64,000 nucleotides of DNA. It comes from Coffea arabica (Eukaryota > Streptophyta > Magnoliopsida > Gentianales > Rubiaceae). Shown here in pieces: positions 36,740 through 47,400 of this stretch (position 1 is the stretch's first letter; each line of letters starts with the position of its first letter). The notes under the pieces were generated by a model, which saw nothing but the letters and a program-made list of their open reading frames with translations, was not told where the DNA came from and searched no databases. Position numbers and translations under genes: made by a program. The DNA lies in NCBI RefSeq assembly GCF_036785885.1, contig NC_092323.1, forward strand, positions 21,522,501-21,586,500, written 5' to 3'.

Positions 36740-36984
36740 TTAGAGCTGGTCAAGAACTGGTCTCTTATTAGAAAATGGATTTATTTTTATTTTATTCGAT
36801 AAATAAATTTAGTTATGAAAAAATGGATACTCTGTTATTATAATATAGGAAAGCCATAAAGAACTGGTTTTTTATTAGAAAATGGATTTATTTTTATTTT
36901 ATTCGATAAATAAATTTAGTTATGAAAAAATGGGTACTCTGTTCTTATAATGGAGGAAAGCCATAAAGAGATGGTATTTTTTGG
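36740..36984 (+). repeat. ~106-bp tandem array, two units, forward orientation
   Basis: Two units starting near 36772 and 36878, exactly 106 bp apart and almost identical. They join directly to inverted segment B at 36985. Confidence 0.88.
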
Positions 36985-37512
36985 GAAAGTGATACTTTAC
37001 ACAAAGTGACCGCGATTTGGTTTATGAAATAATCCCAAATAAAAATTTAGAATGAATTTATTTGTTTTGAAAGTTGTATAACGGTTGTTAAAATTTCAAA
37101 GATTGGCAAAAAAATTTTGGGGTTACAGAAAGGCAAAGCGAAGAAGGAGAAGTATTGAGTTTTTTGTCCGTTGCAATTGTTCCGTTAAAAATGGCTCTAT
37201 TCGGTTTTACCCATTTTTTGTTGGGTAAAATCGTTGGTTCAAACGATTAATTCTTCATTTCCCGTCAATTGTTCTTAATTGGCCAAAATTACGAAACTTT
37301 GAGGATGCAATATGTTTGGGGTGAAACTTTGAGGATGAAATTGGCCAACCACCCAAACTTTGAGGATGAAAAGTGCATCTTTTCGTATAAGATATTTAAT
37401 CAAATGTTATTTCTTATCTTAATTTTAGTTATGACTATACTACATATTTATTAAATAGACATACCTTTATAATTAAAGTTAATATTTGATATTTTAGGAT
37501 GCCATATATTTG
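36985..37512 (-). repeat. Arm segment B' (inverse of 28312-28848)
   Basis: Reverse-complement partner of segment B. Its end at 37512 adjoins reverse-oriented ~106-bp units (37520-37556) that the LTR element then interrupts. Confidence 0.8.
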
Positions 37513-37556
37513 ATATTTATGCTATTTATGATTTTTCTCCATTATAAGAACAGAGT

Positions 37557-38966
37557 TGATAAGTCATAATTTGTGCTAAATTTATAATTATTTTTCCCTT
37601 TGATTTTAGCCAAATATTATCTTAATTGATATATTCTACTAATATTTGGTATTTGGGATTAATTGCAGGAAGTGGTGAAGAAAAAGTACTGAAAATCGTC
37701 ATTCCAGCAGATTCCCTGATAGTTTGGCGTGCCCACGCCTAACTCCAGCTTTCAAGGACGGATTTTCGGGATGATTTGCACACGTGAAAGCTTCCAAAAC
37801 TAAATAAAGCAGCGGACTACAATGCTGAAAAGCAGTGGGGCCATTTCAAAAGCTGAAGAAAGCTATCTATAATAGGATTCCTATTGTTTAGGAAAATTGG
37901 TACTCGGGTACCAACTTTGAAGGAGAGAAATCAGGATGGGAATCTGTTTGTTCTCTCGGTGGGCCTGGCCTAAAAGGAAATGGATTTCCTTCATCCCTTT
38001 GAGTGGCTAAAAACGTAGAGCATTAGGAGGCTTGGGGAGGCTTGTCTTTAAATATGTTTTTACTTGGAAAAGCTGGGGGGAAGGTACGGAGGTCGGGGAC
38101 TTTTCCTCCGTAGCCGACTTTTACTTTTCTTCCTTGGCCGATTTGGCCAGGAACAATTTGGTAAGATTCAGATAGCTTTTTCGCATGGTTGTTCTCCATT
38201 AATGGAGAACTAACCTTCTAATTCTAGTCAAGGAACAACTGAAGATTTGGTTCTGCAATTACTGTGAGATCGAATTTATTTTAATCGCTTTCTCATTTAT
38301 TGGTATTTATATGATTCCTGTTTTTAATTGTTATAGCTCTTGTGTATGATTGATTAGTGCGCAATAATTAATTATTCATATAGGCTATTTTGCTAAATAG
38401 GGGTAATTGAATCCGTAATTGTTCGTTACCTCTATCCCAGTAGCAACTGGCGTAATTGGGTTTATGTCAGGGAAACATACGATCTAATTTAAACAAACCC
38501 TCTTAGCGTGTTTGTTAGTTAGGATTGGGCCTTTCTAATTTTTAATGCAATCTAGAAATTAAATTCTACGGTCGTACTTAGGATTATTTTTGGGTTAGAG
38601 AAATAGTTAACGGTCGTACCTTAACTATCGAGAAAATAAGGAAAGGTTGGTTGTTTATCGCGTGTATGACAACTATAACCACTCTAGTAATAAATGTTGG
38701 AATTATCTTTGAATCAATGATCAGTGTGTGAACCATTTCTGAAGTGTATTCTTGGCTAGAGTTTCTCTAAGTATTTCTTTCAATTAATTATTCTCTGCAT
38801 TTAATTTCTTTAGTTAGCATTTAATCCAAGAACCCCCCACACTTTGGATTCTAGAAGAAACGAATTATCCCCAGTCCCTGTGGATTCGACCCTACTCACC
38901 GCTATATACAAAATCTGTATTTTTCTCGAGTAGGTATTTATTATTGTACAGGTTCGGCACCTGTCA
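37557..38966 (+). repeat. 5' LTR of element 1
   Basis: 1410 bp, starting TGATAAGTCA and ending ACCTGTCA. Nearly identical to 43098-44506. Confidence 0.95.
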
Positions 38967-38971
38967 ATTTT

Positions 38972-38989
38972 TGGCGCCGTTGCCGGGGA
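38972..38989 (+). promoter_or_regulatory. Primer binding site, tRNA-Asp type
   Basis: TGGCGCCGTTGCCGGGGA begins five bases after the 5' LTR. It is complementary to the 3' end of plant tRNA-Asp, as in Athila-group elements. Confidence 0.88.
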
Positions 38990-39197
38990 CTGGTGCCAGA
39001 TTAATTTGTTTCTTTTTGAGTTCATCTTGTTTTTATTTTTATCTATTTATTTTTCTCTTATTTTTTATTATATAGTTTATGGCTTCTAACACTCCGTATT
39101 TTGGTGATTTACTGAACTTTGTTTCCGAGGAAGGCAATGAGACTGATTTTTTTCTAAGTTTGCATATTTAGAGGCACTAAACTCTATTAGAGAAAGA

Positions 39198-40157
39198 ATG
39201 GCTGCTGCAACCTATGAAATTTGTTATGCCAGGGATCATTCGACCGGTATGTGCCCCGAATATCAAGATAATCTGAGTGTCCCACTCAATAATTATGGAG
39301 ATTTTTCACCATGGTCTCAAACGTGGTATAACCCTAATCCAAACGGGTATGATCAAGGATGGTGGGATAACTCCAGTTATAATTATACAACAGGGCCAAT
39401 GAATTTTCAGCAGTATGAGTCTCAAGAATCATCATCTATGTCAGGTATGTCTCTTGAAGAAATAGTTGAATTAATAGCTATTAACACATATCAAATTCAA
39501 CAGGAGACACATCAACTTCAACAGGAGATAATAGATTTTCATCAGGAGACACAAGTGAGCAGGCGTAACCTAGCAGATCAAATGGATCAATTGACATTTA
39601 GGATAACGCCATTGGCTTCTCGAATGAATGAAGAATTGCCCTCACAAACTATTATCGACCATGAGGAAGATGAGAGTGCAATTATCCTGACGAATGACAT
39701 GGTACTGCAAGAGTCTCAAGAAAAAGAATCTAAAGATGTAGATGAAAAGAAAGTTGAAGCACAAGAATTGAGACCCCAACATCAAATGGTTCAAGTGAAT
39801 GAATCCAGTGAACAATCTCCAAATGCGGTGACATCTCCTCCATTCCTTGATCAATATTTTCCTGACTCTTATTCTTTAATTCCTGTTAGTGAGATTGATT
39901 TAATTATACCAGAAAATTTTGAGTTTCATGACAGGAGCAAGTTAAGAGTCACGATGGCAAAATATCTCAAACCAATAAGTGCTTGTGATGGAGGAGTGAA
40001 TGAAGATTTAATGTCATTATTTGGTTGTTTGGCGCAATCTACTGGTCCATGGAAGACCGTAGCTCGTGTGCTCAAGAATTACTCTATTTACGAGGGCTAT
40101 CAGGATTACATAGAAGATGAAGCACTGAAGCGAGCTACGCGATTTTATCCTCCATGA
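39198..40157 (+). CDS. Gag-like protein of LTR element 1 (5'-broken)
   Basis: 319 codons of the C-terminal Gag region seen in pol-less Athila-like elements, presumably for particle assembly and RNA packaging. The start of the family protein (MASNTPYFGD, at 39080) is out of frame here: compared with element 2, a base is lost in a T-run near 39154 and a stop follows, so 39198 is an internal Met. The zinc knuckle CxxCx4Hx4C is degenerate: the first Cys is Tyr (YEICYARDHSTGMC), whereas element 2 keeps Cys. A Gln-rich segment (about 90-125) and an acidic segment follow, and the end is YEGYQDYIEDEALKRATRFY. The encoded protein is probably not functional. Confidence 0.7.
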   Translation: MAAATYEICYARDHSTGMCPEYQDNLSVPLNNYGDFSPWSQTWYNPNPNGYDQGWWDNSSYNYTTGPMNFQQYESQESSSMSGMSLEEIVELIAINTYQIQQETHQLQQEIIDFHQETQVSRRNLADQMDQLTFRITPLASRMNEELPSQTIIDHEEDESAIILTNDMVLQESQEKESKDVDEKKVEAQELRPQHQMVQVNESSEQSPNAVTSPPFLDQYFPDSYSLIPVSEIDLIIPENFEFHDRSKLRVTMAKYLKPISACDGGVNEDLMSLFGCLAQSTGPWKTVARVLKNYSIYEGYQDYIEDEALKRATRFYPP

Positions 40158-40168
40158 ATAAACAGGAC

Positions 40169-40220
40169 AATGTCTAGCCAAAGACATTAAAGAAAGACGC
40201 TGCTTGGGAGGCAACCCAAG
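40169..40220 (+). other. Twin conserved hairpins after the gag stop codon (element 1)
   Basis: Hairpin 1, AATGTCT-AGCCAA-AGACATT (40169-40188), has a perfect 7-bp stem. Hairpin 2, CTTGGG-AGGCAA-CCCAAG (40203-40220), has a perfect 6-bp stem. Both have A-rich hexaloops of similar sequence. Both recur in element 2, with a compensatory change in hairpin 2. Confidence 0.75.
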
Positions 40221-40599
40221 GCTTTCGTTTTAATTTTCTTATGTTTTTGGAGTTTTTGTTAAGTGTTAGTTGCGTTTAGTGATTTGTTGCTTGGTGGCAG
40301 GAAATTGGCAATTAGACGTGACCACGCTAAGTGGTCACGTATGCGGAAAAGAGTTGGAAGGCAACGGTCAGAAGACTCTGTAGCAGTTAGGCGTGCCCAC
40401 GCTAGGTGGTCAAGCTAAAGGATCAAAAATTTTCGACGGATGTTCAAAATACTAGGGGCAGTTAGGCGTGCCCAGGCCTAAGACTGGGGTTCTTTGTTTA
40501 CCCAAAAAAAAAAAAAATTTTCCAAAGGACCCGGAGCCTACTCTTTTTCTTCTTATTTCTTTTCTTTTTCTTTCTTCTTCTTCCTTCTTTTCTCTTTGT

Positions 40600-41240
40600 C
40601 TGCCGCAGCACCTCACCTCACTCACACGCCCACCACCACCATAGCTCCTCCGTCCGCCGCTGCCAACTCCTTTTTCCTCTTCTTCCTTTGCCTTCCTGTT
40701 GTCGCCGCGCGCCGTCCACCAATGCCAGGTGATCCCGCAGCAGCACCAGCAGCGGCGGCCCTCCAGCTGAACCAGTCGTGCAGCATAGCGCGCGACACCT
40801 CCACACCAGCGGGCATCTGCACAACAGCAGACAGCGCGAGCCCAGCGCGCGGGCCTTGCGCGCTTTGAACCAGCGACGACCAGGTGCGACCTGCGCAGTC
40901 CCAGCAGGAGCAGCTCGCCCCCATCGCGCGCGACTCAGCCCAGTAGTCCGCCACCACGCCCAAAGTAGCTGTGCACTCGCTGCGCGCCTGATCCAGCCTC
41001 GCGTGTCCATCGCGCTCGCGAGTCGTTTGACCAGCACCAGGCGGAGCTCAGAACCACCAGCAGGCGCACGACCTCCGCTGCGCAGCACCTCCAGCGCGCG
41101 TTCCAGTCTCTTTCATTCGCAGCGAAGCCACAGCGCGCCTGTCCAAGCGCGTGAAACGCACGCGCGGTGCCTTCATCCTCTTCCGTTGCTGCCTCCGCTC
41201 TTTCGCCACCCCCTCTGCTTGCCCAAACACCTCTGGTGAT
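40600..41240 (+). other. GC-rich island inside LTR element 1
   Basis: After a pyrimidine tract (40530-40600) the base composition switches sharply to C/G-rich, with many GCGCGC stretches, until about 41240. Overlapping ORFs exist on both strands and in several frames (124, 153 and 156 codons), so none is convincing; they read as Ala/Pro/Arg-rich low complexity. Element 2 has a similar island at 56150-56700 with little sequence identity. Possibly captured host exon or promoter DNA. Confidence 0.55.
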
Positions 41241-42558
41241 TTCATTCTTTAATTTTCTGTCAATAAGTAGCTGAGGCCAGATTACTAGTTCTTTACTAGC
41301 TGATGCCAGAATTTTACTTTCTTAGCTGAGGCCAGATTTTTTATTTGCTAGCTGAGGACAGAAAATTTGTGCTTGTTTGGGTGCTGTGTCATATATGTGG
41401 ATTGATTGTTGATTATTTGGTTAACGTTGTGCCCAACCAGTGATATTTGGGGAAAGTTTTTACCCTAGTTGCCTGTTTAATTAGTTTTGGGGGGAATTTT
41501 GCTATGTTTATCTAATTAATTGATTTTTGGGTTGAATTGGTAGTATTTGGCAAAAATCTTGTCGTTCACAGGTTTAATTAGTTTTTGGGGTGAGTTTATT
41601 ATCCGTTTCTGCACTTGTTTGTGATTGGGAGCTGTGACTGGGGGTCATTTGCCTTGTTGGTTGTTTGTTGACATATTTTGAACACCATTACTTTGCCTTT
41701 GTCTTGTCCACTGATATCCAATGACCAAACCCAAGAACAAAGGCAAGAGCAAACCTTCCACCTCTACCCCACTGCCCACAGTCCCCTCGAGTGGATCTGC
41801 CCCCTCAATTTGACCGAGAGGACCCCGGACTGTCCTCTGCGGCACCTCCACCGTCTTCCTCCGCCGATAGCCAGCTTGCAGTCCTTCGGCTCCAGATGCA
41901 GCACATGGACACTCGTATGGAGCGGATGGAGCGTCAAATGGGCGGGATGGCCCAGAATTTAACACAGTATCTCCATCACGTGGGTTTCCGCCCGCCTTTC
42001 CCTCTCTAGCCGTAGTTCAGTTCTGCCCTCCTCAGTTTTAAGGGAAGTGTCGTTGCCCCAATATCTCTGTTTTGCTCTTTCTTTGCTTACATTGAGGGCA
42101 ATGCAAGATTTAGGTGTGGGGGGGTAGTATATTGGTATTTTATTGAAAAAGTGCAAGTGTAGGCATTTTTGTTGGAATTTTTTGTTTGACTTTGTCGAAT
42201 TTTGTCCAATTTTTGCCTATCTTTGTGCTTATTTGTGATTAGTCCTGATAAACGATGGTTAGATGTTTCAAATTTTTCTATTGCTAAGATTTTACACTTT
42301 AAGGTGTTGAGTATGACATGGTTGATTTTAAGGGTATCTTTTGGGTGAATATTTGAAATTTTGTGACTTTTGCACTTTTTGGTTAACTTTTCTAAGTATT
42401 GTAAATATTTGTCTAGCATTTTTTTTGTGCAAATTGGTTCAGCTATTAATCTTAGTTCTCCATGTTTAAGAAATGAAGCGGGTTTGTGTGGTATTTAATT
42501 TTATTTTTGGTGCTTATTTATGAATAGTATTCAGCTATACTCCGCTAGTATCGTTGTC

Positions 42559-42696
42559 TAGTAACCGGAGGTCTTCACCACAAGTGTCGACTTTCGCGTC
42601 AAAAAGCAACGATAACTATGAGTATGTGGTTTTTAAGCGATGATGGCTGAGTAACCGGGCTCCTTCATGTGGCCAATGTCGGAGTTCGCGTCAAAA
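42559..42696 (+). repeat. Two-copy ~48-bp module near the 3' end of element 1
   Basis: Copies at 42559-42605 and 42649-42696 share 'gtaaccgg', '(t/c)cttca' and 'ttcgcgtcaaaa'. Element 2 keeps the same pair at 58671-58716 and 58761-58808. Confidence 0.75.
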
Positions 42697-43084
42697 TGCT
42701 TGAATGGCTGAAAACTAAGCATTCCCCCGAGAAAAAAAAAAATCAAGTGGAGATATTAAAAAAAAAAAAAGTGCTAATAGTGAAAAATATGAATGAATTG
42801 CTAGCCCGCTGACCCATGAATTTTATTGTTGAGATTTTGCTTAATAGTTGAACCATTTGCTTTTGGATGCGGGTTGAATATTTTATATTCTTAGATTAGT
42901 TAGTCATAAATTGAAAGAGTCCTTAATCTTCAAAACTAACTGGAGAGATATTTCTTGAAAAGTGCCACTAATACTTGACATAAGTTTTAATTATATCGTG
43001 GCAATAAAAGATTTGAGCAATAGCCATTGTTTGAATTTGATTACTTGATTTATGTTCTCATGCTTGAGGACAAGCATGGTTTAG

Positions 43085-43097
43085 GTGTGGGGGAAAT
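43085..43097 (+). promoter_or_regulatory. Polypurine tract of element 1
   Basis: gtgtgggggaaat immediately before the 3' LTR. A near-copy of the preceding context, 'tttaggtgtggggg', occurs internally at 42109-42124. Confidence 0.75.
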
Positions 43098-44506
43098 TGA
43101 TAAGTCATAATTTGTGCTAAATTTATAATTATTTTTCCCTTTGATTTTAGCCAAATATTATCTTAATTGATTATTCTACTAATATTTGGTATTTGGGATT
43201 AATTGCAGGAAGTGGTGAAGAAAAAGTACTGAAAATCGTCATTCCAGCAGATTCCCTGATAGTTTGGCGTGCCCACGCCTAACTCCAGCTTTCAAGGACG
43301 GATTTTCGGGATGATTTGCACACGTGAAAGCTTCCAAAACTAAATAAAGTAGCGGACTACAATGCTGAAAAGCAGTGGGGCCATTTCAAAAGCTGAAGAA
43401 AACTATCTATAATAGGATTCCTATTGTTTAGGAAAATTGGTACTTGGGTACCAACTTTGAAGGAGAGAAATCAGGATGGGAATCTGTTTGTTCTCTCGGT
43501 GGGCCTGGCCTAAAAGGAAATGGATTTCCTTCATCCCTTTGAGTGGCTAAAAACGTAGAGGATTAGGAGACTTGGGGAGGCTTGTCTTTAAATATGTTTT
43601 TACTTGGAAAAGCTAGGGGGAAGGTACGGAGGTCGGGGACTTTTCCTCCGTAGCCGACTTTTACTTTTCTTCCTTGGCCGATTTGGCCAGGAACAATTTG
43701 GTAAGATTCAGATAGCTTTTTCGCATGGTTGTTCTCCATTAATGGAGAACTAACCTTCTAATTCTAGTCAAGGGACAACTGAAGATTTGGTTCTGCAATT
43801 ACTGTGAGATCGAATTTATTTTAATCGCTTTCTCATTTATTGGTATTTATATGATTCCTGTTTTTAATTGTTATAGCTCTTGTGTATGATTGATTAGTGC
43901 GCAATAATTAATTATTCATATAGGCTATTTTGCTAAATAGGGGTAATTGAATCCGTAATTGTTCGTTACCTCTATCCCAGTAGCAACTGGCGTAATTGGG
44001 TTTATGTCAGGGAAACATACGATCTAATTTAAACAAACACTCTTAGCGTGTTTGTTAGTTAGGATTGAGCTTTTCTAATTTTTAATGCAATCTAGAAATT
44101 AAATTCTACGGTCGTACCTAGGATTGTTTTTGGGTTAGAGAAATAGTTAACGGTCGTACCTTAACTATCGAGAAAGTAAGGAAAGGTTAGTTGTTTATCG
44201 CGTGTATGACAACTATAACCACTCTAGTAATAAATGTTGGAATTATCTTTGAATCAATGATCAGTGCGTGAACCATTTTTGAAGTGTATCCTTGGCTAGA
44301 GTTTCTCTAAGTATTTCTTTCAATTAATTATTCTCTGCATTTAATTTCTTTAGTTAGCATTTAATCCAAGAACCCCCCACACTTTGGATTCTAGAAGAAA
44401 CGAATTATCCCCAATCCCTGTGGATTCGACCCTACTCACCGCTATATACAAAATCTGTATTTTTCTCGAGTAGGTATTTATTATTGTACAGGTTCGACAC
44501 CTGTCA
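43098..44506 (+). repeat. 3' LTR of element 1
   Basis: 1409 bp, TGATAAGTCA to ACCTGTCA, followed by the target copy AGAGT. Confidence 0.95.
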
Positions 44507-44975
44507 AGAGTACCCATTTTCTCATAAATAAATTTATTTATCAGATAAAATAAAAATAAATCTATTTTTTAATAAAAGACCAGCTCTTTATGACTTTCCT
44601 CCATTATAAGAACAGAGTACCCATTTTTCCATAAATAAATTTATTTATCGGATAAAATAAAAATAAACCTATTTTTCAATAAAAGATTGGCTCTTTATGA
44701 CTTTCCTCCATTTTAAGAACAGAGCACCCATTTTTCCATAAACAAATTTATTTATCAGATAAAATAAAAATAAACCCATTTTTTCAATAAAACACTAGGT
44801 CTTTATGATTTTCCTCCATTATAAGAACAGAGTACCCATTTTGAAAGTAAAAAGGAATTTGTTTATCGGATAAAATAAAAATAAACTCATTTTTCAATAA
44901 AACACCAACTCTTTATGACTTTTCTCCATTATAAGAAAAGAGTGCCCATTTTGTCATAAACAAGTAACTTCTTTA
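44507..44975 (-). repeat. ~106-bp tandem array, about four units, reverse orientation (copy 2 left arm)
   Basis: Continues the unit interrupted by LTR element 1: 37520-37556 carries its first part up to 'agaacagagt'. Unit content is as at 28848-29390. Confidence 0.88.
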
Positions 44976-45278
44976 ATTAGAAACCATCGACCCCTTACCA
45001 AAGACGATCAAATGCAACTAAATGATTTTCTTGCAAGAAAGTTGCCAATAGCAGCTTTGTGACTGTAGTTGCTACTTTTTTTTTCAACCATTTTTCAACA
45101 GTACAAAGCACAAAGATACTCAAAGCCAAAAGCCAAAAGCCAATATCTTTTTTCCCTAAACAGCAATTCTACAGCTAAAAGCCAAAAGAAAAATGAAAAA
45201 TGTCGAGAGCTCAATTGCCAACAAAGCTCTTCTTCGCAGCAGCATGTTGGGCCAACCACAGTACTCGCACGTACTTTC

Positions 45279-46060
45279 CTACAGCTCGTCCTGCAAAAGG
45301 GTGGAAGTAAGAGAGTTAAAACAATTGAAATTTCTGATAACAAATCATCATGGTTAACTCAGCACTGAAGGATCAGACAAGCCCTTACTTTAACATTTTC
45401 ATCAGCTGCGGCAGTAACATCTTCCTTTGTTTCTGATTTGACGTCTGCATCATCACTATCTGCTTCATCAGCAGCATCATCATCATCGCCTTCCTCAGCC
45501 TAAAAGAACAAGTTTTTCCCATTAAGAAAGTGCACGTAATAAGAACATATCACAGATAAAATCTAGAGCAAAAATAGTCTCTTTTGAGAACAACATTTAG
45601 TCAGGAAGTTATATAAGAATCGACTGGGTCATCCTTTGCTTCCTGAAACAAAATCAGACAGGAGTTTGAGATATAAGTTGTCTCTTCATAATCAAGTGAT
45701 CACTGTTCAAATAATGCAGTATAAAGGAAGTCCAAAGTCCAAACTATACAGAAATGGAATTCAAATGTACTCAAGACATCATGCAATAGAGGAGAATTAA
45801 TGAAAAGTACCTCCTCCTCTCTCTTCTTTTCTGCCTCATCAAAAGCAGCTTTTTCAGCCTACAACATGAACATTTTCATGTGTCAACAAGCAGACGAAAG
45901 TAATTTAAACCTTTTTATTTTTTTATTTTTTGTGCATCGCTTGGGGAAAAAAAATTCCACATACATCCTTATGCTTGCCCCATGTCTCTTCAGCCAACTT
46001 CTTAGCATATTCAGGATCATCAGATACCAATACATTGTCAAATAGAGTTCCAGATTTCAC
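45279..46060 (-). pseudogene. Captured 3' exons of a calreticulin gene
   Basis: Calreticulin is the ER-lumen Ca2+-binding lectin chaperone. Exons 46060-45965 (VKSGTLFDNVLVSDDPEY... to ETWGKHKD, 32 codons), 45858-45811 (AEKAAFDEAEKKREEE), about 45642-45615 (EAKDDPVDS), 45499-45389 (37 acidic codons from AEEGDDDDAADEADSDD) and 45290-45279 (DEL, stop) cover the end of the P domain region, the acidic Ca2+-binding C domain and an ER-retention ending that reads VKDEL across the last junction. The first, second, fourth and fifth exons keep GT-AG borders. The donor of the third is not canonical (gattct is followed by tatata), suggesting decay. All N-terminal and lectin exons are missing, so this is a fragment. 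Introns are retained, so capture was from DNA or unspliced RNA. Confidence 0.88.
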
Positions 46061-46094
46061 CTGAAGAGATACCAATACATTGTCAAATAGAGTT
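46025..46094 (+). repeat. 26-bp direct duplication at the calreticulin/shell junction
   Basis: 'gataccaatacattgtcaaa' plus 'tagagt' occurs at 46023-46048 inside the first exon and again at 46068-46093, right where shell sequence starts. It looks like a template-switch or fill-in scar at the cargo boundary. Confidence 0.8.
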
Positions 46095-46800
46095 TTTCTT
46101 GCGATTGTTAAATTGACCAAAAATGCAAGAAAAAGACAATTGACAAAACAGAGATGAAAATAACATATTAAAAAACCTACACCATCGCTTTTCCTTGAAG
46201 TCTGCCATTACATCGGAAGGGTCTTTAAAGTGTGTCCATGATTGTATAAATTCAGATCTGGATGCTAGAGAGGAAGAGGGGAACCATATGTCTATGGGAA
46301 ACTGAAATTTGATAGAGAGGGAAAGGGAGATAGAAGGAGAAAGGTGCAGGGGAGGTTACGATTGAACTTTCGAGCGCTCTGATCTGAGAACAATATTTGG
46401 GAAAGTAGCCTTGCAAGTATGGAAGGCTTGGAATTCATGTGGTGCTAGGCTTGACAAGTGCTGTGCTGGGAATGGTTAAAAAATTTTCAATGCGCGGCTC
46501 TGCTAAAAATTGGAAGGGAGCAAAATTTTGAAATTTTCACAAAAAAACACCCATGATTTCTCACCAATAACATAGAAACTTTGGCCCACTAGAATCAGTA
46601 TTTGGAGGGAAGCTTTCCCGCTCTCCTTTTGGCGAGAATTTTAAGCGAGAAAAGTCCTTGCCCTCACAGAGTATATGATGGCTCCAATTTTTGGTGAGGT
46701 ATTGTCCTTTTCCTTGCTATAAGCCTCTGAAGAGCGTCAAGCTTTCTACTTCTTGCTAAAGTTGTTGTTGCTAATACCCTTTTTTGTTGTAGTGAAGGGA
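46093..46800. repeat. Shell segment shared with 32345-33070
   Basis: Near-identical to the copy-1 inner right segment, including the ORF fragment that ends at a GT donor. Confidence 0.75.
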
Positions 46801-47400
46801 GGAAAACCATAAAAAACTGGTGTTTTATTGAATAATATATTTATTTTTTCATTCGATAAATAAATTTATTTATGAAAAAATGGGTACTCTGTTCTTATAA
46901 TAGATAAAAACTATAAAGAGCTTGTGTTTTATTGAAAAACAGGTTCATTTTTATTTTATTCGATAAATAATATTTTTTTTAGAAAAATGGGTACTATATT
47001 CTTATAATGGAGGAAAGTCATAAAGAACTGATTTTTTATTGAAAAAAAGTTTATTTTTATTTTATTCGATAAACAAATTTGTTTATGGCAAAATGGATAC
47101 TCTTTTCTTATAAGGGAGGAAAGTCATAAAGAGCTGATGTTTTATTGAGAAACGGGTTCATTTTTATTTTTTCGATAAATAAAATTTTTTTTATCCGATA
47201 AATAAATTTGTTTATGGCAAAATGGGTACACGGTTCTTATAATAGAGGAAAGGCATAAAGAGTTAGGATTTTATTGAAAAATGGGTTTATTTTTATTTCA
47301 TCTGATAAATAATTTTTTTAAAAAAAATGGGTACTTTGTTTTTATAATAGGGAAAAGTCATAAACAGTTTATTTTTTTTTATTGAGAAACGGGTTTATTA
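46800..47400 (+). repeat. ~106-bp tandem array, about five units, forward orientation (copy 2 right arm)
   Basis: Same order of variant units as 33070-33640, including units with the shortened 'gataaataat' variant, so the two arrays are paralogous rather than independent. Confidence 0.87.

Larger units (their letters stand above)
37557..44506 (+). mobile_element. LTR retrotransposon 1, Ty3/Gypsy Athila-like, lacking pol
   Basis: Complete 6950-bp element: LTRs at 37557-38966 and 43098-44506, each TG...CA. The 5-bp target duplication AGAGT lies at 37552-37556 and 44507-44511. A tRNA-Asp primer site follows the 5' LTR and a purine tract precedes the 3' LTR. The LTRs differ at about twenty positions by eye, so insertion is fairly recent. 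The 4.1-kb interior has one gag-like ORF and no protease, RT, RNase H or integrase motif. It must have been moved by a related autonomous element. It interrupts a ~106-bp repeat unit. Confidence 0.93.
44507..47400. mobile_element. Foldback-like compound element, copy 2, carrying calreticulin exons
   Basis: Same shell as copy 1: a reverse array (44507-44975), shared inner left segment (44985-45120, matching 29665-29790 and 29905-29930), shared inner right segment (46093-46800) and a forward array (46800-47400). The middle 45120-46092 is unrelated to copy 1 and holds calreticulin exons. The DNA after the right array (47400 onward) matches 33640 onward. Confidence 0.55.

Noticed and set aside
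40494..41245. Ala/Pro/Arg-rich ORFs in the GC island of LTR element 1
   Set aside because: High GC opens several frames on both strands at once; no frame is conserved in element 2.
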